Shown here one piece after another: positions 1 to 8,055 of a DNA stretch of 49,429 nucleotides (position 1 is the first letter of the stretch; each line of letters starts with the position of its first letter). The translations under genes and the position numbers were made by a program. The stretch is from an uncultured Opitutia bacterium (GTDB lineage: Bacteria > Verrucomicrobiota > Verrucomicrobiia > Opitutales > Opitutaceae): assembly GCA_903820035.1 (NCBI GenBank), contig CAIJFT010000075.1, forward strand, positions 1 through 49,429, in the 5' to 3' direction. Below the pieces are notes generated by a model, which was not told the DNA's origin, ran no database searches, and saw only the letters and a list, made by a program, of their open reading frames with translations.

Positions 1-17
1 GAAGGGAGGGATGGGTT

Positions 18-86
18 CACGCGGAGACGCGGAGGACGCGGAGGGGGGAGCCGGCGTGGTCTCTGCGTCCTCCGCGCCTCCGCGTG
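18..86. repeat. Long inverted repeat (hairpin) of the ACGCGGAG family
   Basis: Positions 18-43 and 61-86 are inverted copies matching at 24 of 26 positions, separated by a 17-base spacer. Each arm is built from near-repeats of ACGCGGAG(G), so the arms are themselves short tandem repeats. There is no ORF in the arms and no T-run after them, so this looks like a dispersed palindromic repeat more than a terminator. A decayed relative lies near 7823-7878. The rest of 87-274 shows nothing else I can support apart from the region just before the glycosyltransferase start. Confidence 0.6.
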
Positions 87-274
87 CAAAATTGCGACGT
101 TCGGACTCCCGGAAACTCCGACGCTCCCGTCGAAGGTTCTATGTGCGAGGCACCAGAACAGCGTTGATCAATATGTACCCATGACCCCGTGGGGCCGTCC
201 TTCGACAGAGTATTGAATCGGCGCGGTGTTTTCTGCGACTTTCGGCCGCGGTCGAATGTCGCTACCCGACCTGT

Positions 275-1723
275 GTGATAGGACCGGTTGCGGTCAGGGC
301 CGGGCAGTCAGCGCATGATGCTTTGGGTCCTGGCGCCGCGGAAGATTGGCCGGGGTTCACCCTTGCGGCTGCAGCCGTCACATGGGAACCAAGTCTCGTG
401 TCGGGGCTTTTGTTACAGATCAATCGTGGCCTGTCGGGCGCCTTGGGTTTCCTAATCTGGGCCGTCGGGCTGGCTGCTGTCCTGGCGGGTTCAGCGCGGC
501 CTGGGAGCTCACCCGTGGAGGAGGATGAGCTCTATTGGGTGGGCTCGGCGTACTACTTTCACCTCGCTTGCGTGGAGCATGATTTTGCCAACGCCGATTG
601 GCGGCTGCTGCCGGCGAGGGAAAATCCGCCGGTGGCCAAGTATGTGATCGGTGCTGCCGTTGCCCTGGCAGGGGAACAGGTGTCGACGCCGGACCTGTTG
701 GCCGGATTCTACCTGCGTTTTGCCGGCATCGCGGGAGCGTGGGGTGGCCCGGGGGATCAGGCCAAGCGGAGTGCGGTGGTAACACGCATGAGCCCGGAGT
801 TTGTGCGGTTGGTTCGTGCCTCGGGTCGGGTGGTGGTGCCCGCCGCCTGCCTGCGCCCCGCCCGCCTTGCGATGGTGGGATGCATCGTGGGTGCCAGCTT
901 GGGCCTGTTCGTATTGGCCCGCACCCTGGTGCCGGCGCCGTTGGGGCTGGTGGTGTCGATCGCGCTGCCCCTGCACCCGATTGTCGCAGAGGCCATGAAC
1001 CATGTTTCGGCTGACGCTCCCGCGCTGATGCTTTCCACGGCCGCGTCGGTATCGCTCGTCGCCTGCTTGCGGGGGCTCTGGCGCGGCCGTCCGCTCGGGT
1101 TGACGATGCGGCTTGCGATCGGCGCGGGGATTTTCTCCGGCCTCGCCTGTGCCGCAAAAATGAACGCGCTGGTCGTGCCGCTTCTGGCCGGCGTCGTTTT
1201 TGGGTTGGCGCCGCTGTTGGCGCGCGGGAAGGGCGGACTCGCGCGCGCGCCGTTCTCCGCGGTTGTCGCCGCCGCCTTGTTATTCGGGCTCGCCGCCGTG
1301 GGGGGCTTTATCGCCGTTAACCCGGCCCTCTACGGCGAAGTATGGGCGGGCCTCCGGGCGACGGTTGAGGAACACCGGCGCACAGGTGAGATCCAAGCCG
1401 CCTTCCTGTTGGATCGACTCGATACGTGGTGGGACCGGTTGGGCGCGATGGGGCTTCTCATCGGTTTCAGCCGCTGGGCTTGGATCCCTCTGTCCGCCTC
1501 CGCGGTCGTTCTGGGCTTCGCCGGCAGTCTGCGGCACCGCTTCCTTGCTGGATGGTGGCTGCTTGCGTGGTTGACGGTGAGCCTGTGGATTCCGTTCCTG
1601 CGCTTGCGCTACGCGGCCCCTGCGCTTTTACCGACGCTACTGCTGCTGGCGGCAGTGGCGGATTTTGTGCTGCTTCGCTTTCGGGCCACGGTTCGTCCGC
1701 CGGCGCCAGCGCGGGTCGCGTGA
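275..1723 (+). CDS. GT-C type membrane glycosyltransferase (PMT/GT39-like)
   Basis: A 482-residue multi-span membrane protein. The first membrane segment (about residues 54-74) is followed by an acidic DELYW motif and a loop containing ENPPVAKY. An acidic pair and a Pro-rich loop after the first span are the pattern of dolichyl-phosphate-mannose transferases and related GT-C enzymes, which move sugars from a polyprenyl-phosphate donor onto protein or lipid on the outer face of the inner membrane. At least seven more hydrophobic stretches follow, ending in a basic, Pro-rich tail. The GTG start is uncertain: the first 45 residues are not hydrophobic, and a start just before the first span is possible. 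No partner gene is adjacent; the next gene is convergent. Donor and acceptor cannot be told from sequence. Confidence 0.7.
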   Translation: MIGPVAVRAGQSAHDALGPGAAEDWPGFTLAAAAVTWEPSLVSGLLLQINRGLSGALGFLIWAVGLAAVLAGSARPGSSPVEEDELYWVGSAYYFHLACVEHDFANADWRLLPARENPPVAKYVIGAAVALAGEQVSTPDLLAGFYLRFAGIAGAWGGPGDQAKRSAVVTRMSPEFVRLVRASGRVVVPAACLRPARLAMVGCIVGASLGLFVLARTLVPAPLGLVVSIALPLHPIVAEAMNHVSADAPALMLSTAASVSLVACLRGLWRGRPLGLTMRLAIGAGIFSGLACAAKMNALVVPLLAGVVFGLAPLLARGKGGLARAPFSAVVAAALLFGLAAVGGFIAVNPALYGEVWAGLRATVEEHRRTGEIQAAFLLDRLDTWWDRLGAMGLLIGFSRWAWIPLSASAVVLGFAGSLRHRFLAGWWLLAWLTVSLWIPFLRLRYAAPALLPTLLLLAAVADFVLLRFRATVRPPAPARVA

Positions 1724-1841
1724 CTTCGGCTGTTTCCGGGGTGTCGTCTCCTGAACGCAGAGGAATGCGGGATTAGCTGAGCCCTAGGTGTAAGCGGTGC
1801 CTTCTGTGGTTAAAGAGGCCCGGGCCGCTTCTTCCCCGCCC

Positions 1842-2717
1842 TCACTCGCCCCTCAACTGCGCCACGAGTTTTTCGAAGCCGGCGAGATTGCGGGCGAGTC
1901 CCACCTCCGCGTCCACTTCGGTACGGTGGTTGAGGAGGCCGACATGGCCGCGCCAGCCGCTCGCTTGAATGATGCGCATGAGGCCGAGCTCACGGTCCCC
2001 GTCCCCGAGGGGATGGATCTTTTTTCCGACTTTGTCGCCGCCGGCGATCATGCCGTTGAGATTCACGGCGAGGACGTGCGCCTGGATCTTCGGCCAGAAC
2101 TCCGCGAACCGGTCCATCTGGTCGTGCCCGTGGTGAAAATTGTAGACCATGCCAACGTTGGTGACGCCCGTGCGTTTCAGTTCGGCGATGATCGCGAGCT
2201 GGTTCTCCGGTTCGCCGAACCAGCCGCCGTGGTTGTAGAGGCCGATCGTGCAGCCGAGCTTGGCCGCGGCGTCGATGACCGGCCGGAGCCGGGTGGCCTC
2301 CTGCGTGACGCGCGCGGCCTGCCCGCCGGCGTTGGTCGGGGCCGGCGCGCCGCCACCCACGATCCAGAGTTGCGGGCGGATCCTTTGCCGCACCAAGACG
2401 TCGAGGATGGCGCGGGCGGAGGCATCGAGCTGCGACGGAAACCACCAGGCGACGAGGTCGATCCCGTGGCGGCGCATGGCGTCGACCTCGGCGTCAAAGG
2501 TCGGGACGTGCTCCGCGCGCCAGTCGTAGGCGAAGCGGCGTAAATTGAGCTTCTCCAGCATCACGGCGCGCGCCTCGGGACCGCGCTGGGCGGCATCGAA
2601 CGGTACGATGCACCAGGCGGTCAACGCCTCCCGCGACCACGGATCGGTCGGCGCCGGCGCAGCCACGGCGAATCCGAAACCCAACGCGAAGACCAGGGTG
2701 AGCAGGGTGGGGCGCAT
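1842..2717 (-). CDS. Secreted sugar phosphate isomerase/epimerase-like TIM-barrel protein
   Basis: 291 residues, starting with a signal peptide (hydrophobic residues 4-19, Ala-rich cleavage site near 20). The mature part reads as an AP-endonuclease-2/xylose-isomerase-like TIM barrel: strands such as GIDLVAWWFP, RPQLWIVGGG, TIGLYNHGGW and VGMVYNFHHGHD alternate with helices and carry the His, Glu and Asn residues expected around a divalent metal. Family members isomerise or epimerise sugars and polyols; exported versions are common in Verrucomicrobia and Planctomycetes, and their substrates are mostly unknown. It is divergent from the haem-binding dehydrogenase at 3013 and convergent with the glycosyltransferase. 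The signal peptide puts it in the periplasm, so a free sugar is a likelier substrate than a phosphorylated one. Confidence 0.8.
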   Translation of the reverse strand: MRPTLLTLVFALGFGFAVAAPAPTDPWSREALTAWCIVPFDAAQRGPEARAVMLEKLNLRRFAYDWRAEHVPTFDAEVDAMRRHGIDLVAWWFPSQLDASARAILDVLVRQRIRPQLWIVGGGAPAPTNAGGQAARVTQEATRLRPVIDAAAKLGCTIGLYNHGGWFGEPENQLAIIAELKRTGVTNVGMVYNFHHGHDQMDRFAEFWPKIQAHVLAVNLNGMIAGGDKVGKKIHPLGDGDRELGLMRIIQASGWRGHVGLLNHRTEVDAEVGLARNLAGFEKLVAQLRGE

Positions 2718-2793
2718 GCCGGAAGCACAGCGCAGCGCGGGCTGGTTTCAAGGCTTACGCGAACCACCGGCTGGAACATGCCGTTGCGAAGCC

Positions 2794-2833
2794 CGGGGCT
2801 GACTGCCCCGTGGCCCGGCGCGTGAGCGCCGGG
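2794..2833. repeat. Two tandem GC-rich hairpins in a divergent intergenic region
   Basis: Positions 2794-2799/2805-2810 form a perfect 6-bp stem with a 5-base loop. Positions 2814-2821/2826-2833 form a perfect 8-bp stem with a GTGA loop. A weaker CCCTG/CAGGG pairing follows near 2863-2882. They lie between divergent genes (starts at 2717 and 3013), so they are not placed as terminators for either. They resemble REP-type palindromes. Nothing else in 2718-3012 is clear. Confidence 0.45.
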
Positions 2834-3012
2834 ATCTTTCGCTCTTTCTCAAAGTCCCTGCGCTCACGCTCAGGGCGACACCGCCCCGCGCCCACGCAAC
2901 GCCTTTCCCGTTCGTGGTCCGCCGGTTTGCAGTTTCCGCCTCGGCTTCGCCACGGAGCCGCCCGCCGTTGACAAGTAACCGAGGGGTTACGACAACCTTC
3001 GCCGTTCCCACT

Positions 3013-6000
3013 ATGAAATTGTTCCCCCTGTTGGCGCTCGCGGCGCTGCCCGGCTTGGCCGTGGCCGCCGAAACCCTGAAGACGAAGAATACCTATACGC
3101 AGGCTTACGGCGAGACCAAGACGCCCGTGACCGTCGACCCGGCGAAGGACCTCCCGCGCTACCCGGCGGTCGAGCCGAAGAACGCCGTCGCCACCTGGAA
3201 GGTGAAGCCCGGTTTCAAGATCGAACTCGTGACCCACGAACCGTTGGTGCGCGATCCGGTGGCGATCACCTTCGACGAGAACGGCCGGATGTTCGTCTGC
3301 GAGATGATCGACTACTCCGAGGAGCGCGACCACACGCCGCACTGGGGCCGCATCTCGGTGCTCGAAGACAAGGACGGCGACGGCTTCTACGAGACGAGCA
3401 AGGTGTTCGCCGACAACCTCCCTTGGCCGACCGGCCTAATCTGGGCGAACGGCGGGCTCTATGTCGGCGCGACGCCGGACATCTGGCGTTTCGAGGATCG
3501 CGACGGCGACGGCCGCGCCGAGATCCGCGAAAAGGTTTTCACCGGATTCGGCACCGGCCTCGCGAAGATCAATGTCCAGGGCATGTTCAACAGCTTCCAC
3601 TGGGGGCAGGACAATCGCATCCATGTGCAGAGCGGCCCGGGCAACCGTGGCGTCATCCAAAACCTCAAGCGCCCCGCGCAATCGTCCGAGGAACTGGCCG
3701 GCCGCGACTTCTGGTTTGATCCGCTCACGCACGAGTCGGGCTTCGAGGCCGGCGGCGCGCAGTTCGGCATGAGCTTCGACAATTACGGCCGGAAGTTTGC
3801 CTGCTCCAACTCCGACCATCTCCAATTTTGGGTCTACGACGGCCGCTACGCGCAGCGGAATCCATTCTACTCGATGCCCGCGCCGCGGCAGAGCATCGCG
3901 GCCGACGGCGGCGCGGCGGAAGTGTTTCGCATCAGCCCCGACGAGCCCTGGCGCATCATCCGCACCCGTTGGCGCATCTCCGGCGTCGTCAAGGGCGCCG
4001 TCGAGGGCGGCGGCCGCGTGAGCGGATACTTCACCGGCGCCTCCGGCACGATGGTGTATCGCGGCGACGCGTACGGCGAGGACTTCGTCAACAACAGCTT
4101 CAGCGGCGACGCCGGCGGTCAGCTCATCCACCGTAAGAAAATCTACGCCGACGGCGTGAGCCTCATCGGTCGCCGGCCCGCGGATGAACAAAACTTCGAG
4201 TTCGCCGCCAGCACCGATACCTGGGCGCGCGTGGTTAATTTTTCCAACGCCCCCGACGGCACGCTGCACGTGTGTGACATGTACCGCGAGGTGATCGAGC
4301 ACCCGTGGAGTCTGCCCGAGGAGATTAAACAGTACCTCGACCTGAACAGCGGCAACGACCGCGGTCGCATTTACCGCATTGTCCCGACCGACCCGGCCTT
4401 CAAGCGCCGCAACACCGTCGCGCTGGGCAAGGCCGACACCGCTACGCTCGTCGCCACGCTTGAGCACACGAACGGTTGGCACCGCGATACCGCGTCGCGC
4501 CTGCTCTTTGAGCGCCAGGACAAGTCCGCGGTGCCGCTGCTCGCGAAACTCGTCCGCGAGTCGCGCTCGCCGCTCGCCCGGCATCATGCGCTCGGCTCGC
4601 TCGACGGTCTCGGCGGCCTCGACGAGGCCTCGGTGGTGATGGCGCTCGGCGACGTCGATCCGCAGGTGCGCGAACGCGCGATCGTGCTGGCCGAAAAAGT
4701 AATGGCCCAGCGGCCGCTCACGGAAACGCTGGCGCTGAAGCTCGCCGCCCTCGCGCTGGATTCGAGCGACCGGGTGCGCTTCCAACTCGCGCTGACCGCC
4801 CAGACCGCGCTCGCGACGGCTTCGGCCAAGCCGGCCGCGGCGCCGCTCGCCACGGCCTACACGCAGATCGCCGGCCGGGACCATGCCGACAAGTGGATCT
4901 CCGCGGCGCTGCTCAGCGGCTCGCCCGAGGTGGTTTCCAACGTCCTTTTCCCCGCGATGACCCGCGACGCGCAACTCGCCCGCAACGCCTCGGCGCTCGT
5001 CGCCAAGCTCATCGAAATCCGCGCCGCGGCCAAACCGGCCGAAGGCTACGCCTCGTTGATCGCGTTTGTCGCCCAGCCCGGCACGAGTGCGCTCTGGCTG
5101 CGTTCGCTCGGTGACGGCCTCCGTCGGGCGGGGACGTCGGTGGAACAGGCGGACAAGGAACACACCCTGGCCGCAGTGTTCACCCGTGCCGGTGCGACGG
5201 TGGCCGATGCGAAGGCACCGGTCGCGGCGCGGCTCGATGGCATTGAAATTCTCGGCGTCGGCACGCTCGCCCAAGCGAGGGAGGCCTTGGTCTCGGTGTT
5301 GAGCGCCGGTCAGCCCGGGGTTGTGCAGGCGGCCGCGGTGAAGACGCTGGCGCATTTCCCGGGCACCGAAGTCACGGCGGCGCTCGTGCGCGCGTGGTCA
5401 CAGTGCACCCCGGCGGCGAAGACCGCGGTGCTGGCCGCGCTGCTCGGCCGGGAAGACCGGATGGCGGCGCTGTTGGACGCGATCAAGGCCGGCACGGTGA
5501 AGGCCGCCGAACTCAGCGCCTCGCAGGTGCAGACGCTCGCGCAGCACAAGTCGGCGAAGATTTCCGGCCAGGCCAAGGTGGTCCTCGCGTCCGTGATCCC
5601 CCCGTCGCGCGCGGAGGTCACGGTTAAGTACGCTCCGGCGGCCGCCGCCATGGGCGATGCCGCCAAGGGTAAAGCCGTTTATCAGGGGCGGTGCATGGTG
5701 TGTCACCGCGCCGGCAACGAAGGCATGGAGCTCGGGCCCGACTTGATCACGGTCAAGACGAAGGGCCGTGACGCTTTGCTCACGGCGATCCTCGACCCGC
5801 ACAAGGAGGTTGCGCCGCAGTACATCGCGTACGACGTGAATACCCGCGACGGGAATGCATATACCGGCATCATCACGCGCGACGATGCGAACGGTCTTGC
5901 GCTCAAGATCATGGGCGGAGCTGAAATCGCGCTACCGCGGGCCAACATCAAGGGCAGTTCTTCGGCGGGAAAGAGCCTGATGCCCGAGGGCCTCGAGGCC

Positions 6001-6057
6001 GGCCTGAGCGTGCAGGACATGGCGGATCTGCTCACGTTCATCGAAGCATTGCAGTAA
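3013..6057 (+). CDS. PVC-type membrane-bound dehydrogenase with HEAT-like repeats and C-terminal haem-binding domain (TIGR02604/TIGR02603)
   Basis: 1014 residues. The chosen ATG opens a clean signal peptide (MKLFPLLALAALPGLAVAAE); the frame is open further upstream, but that part is not signal-like. Residues about 55-460 are the Piru_Ver beta-propeller-like dehydrogenase domain (TIGR02604) with repeated Asp-rich loops such as DKDGDGFYE and DRDGDGRAE that probably bind calcium. About 480-870 is an Ala/Leu-rich helical solenoid. The C-terminal 130 residues are the TIGR02603 domain with a haem c attachment site C894-M-V-C897-H898. The architecture is typical of periplasmic oxidoreductases in Planctomycetes and Verrucomicrobia; substrates are unproven but usually presumed to be sugars. 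It is followed by a Tat-exported Gfo/Idh/MocA protein on the same strand. Confidence 0.9.
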   Translation: MKLFPLLALAALPGLAVAAETLKTKNTYTQAYGETKTPVTVDPAKDLPRYPAVEPKNAVATWKVKPGFKIELVTHEPLVRDPVAITFDENGRMFVCEMIDYSEERDHTPHWGRISVLEDKDGDGFYETSKVFADNLPWPTGLIWANGGLYVGATPDIWRFEDRDGDGRAEIREKVFTGFGTGLAKINVQGMFNSFHWGQDNRIHVQSGPGNRGVIQNLKRPAQSSEELAGRDFWFDPLTHESGFEAGGAQFGMSFDNYGRKFACSNSDHLQFWVYDGRYAQRNPFYSMPAPRQSIAADGGAAEVFRISPDEPWRIIRTRWRISGVVKGAVEGGGRVSGYFTGASGTMVYRGDAYGEDFVNNSFSGDAGGQLIHRKKIYADGVSLIGRRPADEQNFEFAASTDTWARVVNFSNAPDGTLHVCDMYREVIEHPWSLPEEIKQYLDLNSGNDRGRIYRIVPTDPAFKRRNTVALGKADTATLVATLEHTNGWHRDTASRLLFERQDKSAVPLLAKLVRESRSPLARHHALGSLDGLGGLDEASVVMALGDVDPQVRERAIVLAEKVMAQRPLTETLALKLAALALDSSDRVRFQLALTAQTALATASAKPAAAPLATAYTQIAGRDHADKWISAALLSGSPEVVSNVLFPAMTRDAQLARNASALVAKLIEIRAAAKPAEGYASLIAFVAQPGTSALWLRSLGDGLRRAGTSVEQADKEHTLAAVFTRAGATVADAKAPVAARLDGIEILGVGTLAQAREALVSVLSAGQPGVVQAAAVKTLAHFPGTEVTAALVRAWSQCTPAAKTAVLAALLGREDRMAALLDAIKAGTVKAAELSASQVQTLAQHKSAKISGQAKVVLASVIPPSRAEVTVKYAPAAAAMGDAAKGKAVYQGRCMVCHRAGNEGMELGPDLITVKTKGRDALLTAILDPHKEVAPQYIAYDVNTRDGNAYTGIITRDDANGLALKIMGGAEIALPRANIKGSSSAGKSLMPEGLEAGLSVQDMADLLTFIEALQ

Positions 6058-6110
6058 GGCGCGCTGTCCGGGGTCGCGCTTCGGATGCAGGATCGAGGAG
6101 TCATCGGGCT

Positions 6111-6138
6111 ACGGGCCGTGGGTTGACCTGCGGCCCGT
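6111..6138 (+). terminator. Stem-loop after the haem-binding dehydrogenase
   Basis: Perfect 8-bp stem (6111-6118 with 6131-6138) around a 12-base loop that itself contains GGTTGACC. It starts 53 bases after the dehydrogenase stop and 58 bases before the start chosen for the next gene. There is no T-run, so a factor-dependent terminator or a processing hairpin fits better than an intrinsic terminator. Confidence 0.35.
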
Positions 6139-6196
6139 GGGGTGGCTGAATCACATCACGCCGCACGTGTGGTGCGACATGGTGGAGTTTCCCCTT

Positions 6197-7531
6197 ATGA
6201 TCAAGCCGCCGCCCCCTGCTCTCGCCGCTCCCGTGATCCGTTCGCGGCGCGACTTTGTTAAGCTCTCCGCCGGGCTGACCGCCGGGGTCTCACTCGCGAC
6301 GCTGGACCTGACCCGCCACGCGTATGCCGCCGGCACCGACCGGATTCGCATCGGCCTCATCGGCTGTGGCAACCGCGGCACGGCGGCGGCGATCGACGCG
6401 CTGGAGGCCGATCCGGGCGTGCACCTCGTCGCGATGGCGGATGTTTTTGCCGATCGGCTCGCGGCGTCGCGCGATAAAATCAAGGCGCGGTTTCCGGACC
6501 GCGTGCTGGTGGATGCCGCGCACGCCTTCAGCGGACTTGAAGGGTGGAAGCACGTGATCGAGGCGAGCGATGTCGTCCTGATTGCGTGTTCGTCGCGGTT
6601 TCATCCGAAGTTTCTCCGGGCGGCGGTGGACGCGGGAAAACACGTCTTCGTGGAGAAGCCGCACGGCATTGATCCGGCGGGCGTGCGGGCGACGCAGGAG
6701 GCGGCGGACCTGGCGAAGGTCAAGGGGCTCAGTGTGGTCTCCGGGTTGCACAACCGGTTTGATGCGGGCGTCCGGGAGACGGTGCAGCGGATTCACGACG
6801 GCCAGATCGGCGAGGTAGTGGCGATGGAGGTGAACTTTCTCCGCGCGCCGTATGTGCTCGTCGAGCGCCAGCCGGGTTGGAGCGAAATGGAATTTCAGCT
6901 GCGCAACTGGTATCACTTCTCGTGGTTGTCCGGCGATGACGTCACGCAGTCGCTCGTGCATAACCTCGACAAGGCGAGCTGGGTCATGCGCGAGGAGCCG
7001 CCGTTGAAGGCGCACGGATTGGGCGGCCGGTCCGCGTCGTTCGGGCCGGTGTATGGCGATATGTTCGACCATCATTCCGTGGTGTACGAATACGCGAACG
7101 GCACGCGGCTGTATGCGTTCTGCCGGACGCAGAAGGAGTGCTACGGCGGCATTTCCGATCAAATCATCGGCACCAAGGGGCGTGCCTCGTTGCTGAACTA
7201 CATGATTCGCGGCGAAAAAAGTTGGGATTATAAAGGCCGCACGCCGCACCCGTACAAAGACGAGCAGAAGGAGTTCTTCGCTGGGATCCGCGCAGGCCGG
7301 CCCTTGAATTCCGGCGCGTACATGGCGAACAGCACGATGGTCGCAGTGCTCGGACAGATTGTGTGTTACACGGGCCGGCAGCTCGGCTGGAAGAAAGCCA
7401 TCGCGTCGGATTTTGCGTTTCCGCCTGCGGGTGAGATTGATTTCAAGACGGTGCCGCCGGTGCGACCGGGAGCGAACGGCGAGTATCCGCTCGCCGTGCC
7501 GGGGAAGACGAAGTTGATCGCCGGAACGTGA
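6197..7531 (+). CDS. Tat-exported Gfo/Idh/MocA family oxidoreductase
   Basis: 444 residues from the ATG at 6197; an in-frame ATG at 6179 is possible. A twin-arginine motif (S16-R-R-D-F-V-K22) precedes a moderately hydrophobic stretch ending ...HAYAAG, so the folded protein with its cofactor is probably exported. The Rossmann dinucleotide site is G56-C-G-N-R-G61, and E153-K-P-H is the family's EKP motif that positions catalysis. The C-terminal alpha/beta domain carries the usual substrate-side features (NWYHFSWLSGD, DHHSVVYEY). Members oxidise or reduce sugars and inositols with NAD(P); Tat-exported versions in this phylum keep a tightly bound cofactor. Its position after the secreted dehydrogenase suggests a shared periplasmic sugar route. 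The substrate is not predictable. Confidence 0.88.
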   Translation: MIKPPPPALAAPVIRSRRDFVKLSAGLTAGVSLATLDLTRHAYAAGTDRIRIGLIGCGNRGTAAAIDALEADPGVHLVAMADVFADRLAASRDKIKARFPDRVLVDAAHAFSGLEGWKHVIEASDVVLIACSSRFHPKFLRAAVDAGKHVFVEKPHGIDPAGVRATQEAADLAKVKGLSVVSGLHNRFDAGVRETVQRIHDGQIGEVVAMEVNFLRAPYVLVERQPGWSEMEFQLRNWYHFSWLSGDDVTQSLVHNLDKASWVMREEPPLKAHGLGGRSASFGPVYGDMFDHHSVVYEYANGTRLYAFCRTQKECYGGISDQIIGTKGRASLLNYMIRGEKSWDYKGRTPHPYKDEQKEFFAGIRAGRPLNSGAYMANSTMVAVLGQIVCYTGRQLGWKKAIASDFAFPPAGEIDFKTVPPVRPGANGEYPLAVPGKTKLIAGT

Positions 7532-7604
7532 GCGCCCGCCGCCCGGCGTGGGCAGGACGTCGTTAAGAAGACGATCGCCCTTTCGTTTCGACCAGTGGAT
7601 CACG

Positions 7605-7640
7605 TCGTTCTCTTAATCGTTCTCGTGCTCGTTTTCGGAA
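7605..7640. repeat. Degenerate 6-bp tandem repeat (TCGTTC-like)
   Basis: Six consecutive hexamers in phase: TCGTTC, TCTTAA, TCGTTC, TCGTGC, TCGTTT, TCGGAA. It lies 74 bases after the oxidoreductase stop, in a 520-base stretch (7532-8055) that otherwise holds no convincing gene, only a decayed copy of the 18-86 type repeat near 7823-7878 and a small hairpin at 7998-8013. Confidence 0.55.
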
Positions 7641-7822
7641 GTGGGCGGAGGGCTCACGGTCTGGTCGTCGCGTTGGAGCGCAGCGACACGGTGGTCCTCT
7701 GAGGTGGCCACGTTTTCGCCCCGGCTCAAACGTGGCGGCCGAAATCGTGGCACCGCTCTCATTCGTTTGGGCAGACGAAGGACCGAGTTTGCGGCGGTGA
7801 TTGGTCTGGCGTAACGACGGAA

Positions 7823-7878
7823 GGGTTCACGCCGGGGGCGCGGAGAACGCGGCGTAACACCCAACCCGGCTCCGCGTG
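7823..7878. repeat. Decayed copy of the ACGCGGAG-family repeat
   Basis: Starts with the same GGGTTCACG lead-in as the element at 13-22 and contains GCGCGGAG and a closing CTCCGCGTG. The pairing between arms is poor, so it reads as a degenerate or recombined copy. Confidence 0.4.
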
Positions 7879-7997
7879 CCACCCGTCGTGAGGGGAATTA
7901 TTCAGCCGCGACTCGCTGGCGCTCGCCGTTGCCCTGATTGTGGTCGCGCGGCGCGGATCAGACGCGGTGACCACGCGCGGCCTAATCGCGATGTGCT

Positions 7998-8013
7998 CCG
8001 GGTTTTCACCCGG
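7998..8013 (-). terminator. Small GAAA-loop hairpin downstream of the PPC-domain gene
   Basis: Perfect 6-bp stem (7998-8003 with 8008-8013). Read on the minus strand, the loop is the stable tetraloop GAAA. It lies 42 bases beyond the stop of the minus-strand gene ending at 8056. No T-run follows, so it is at best a weak or factor-assisted terminator. Confidence 0.35.
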
Positions 8014-8055
8014 GCGGTCACGCGCAGGGCGACGAGCCTTTGGTCACCGTTTCGG

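Noticed and set aside
1812-1831. GC palindrome between the convergent genes ending at 1723 and 1842, possibly a two-way terminator
   Set aside because: The perfect core (GGCCCGGGCC) leaves no room for a loop and the flanks mismatch; too weak to annotate.
3436-5355. Long open frame on the minus strand opposite the haem-binding dehydrogenase
   Set aside because: Arg/Gly/His-rich composition with no domain, exactly antisense to a well-supported gene; a high-GC shadow. The same applies to the long antisense frames at 14131-15612, 18351-19877, 34321-35184, 37191-38546 and 41958-43712.
7613-7882. 89-residue minus-strand frame in the gap after the oxidoreductase
   Set aside because: It runs through two repeat elements, is Arg/Pro-rich and has no recognisable domain.
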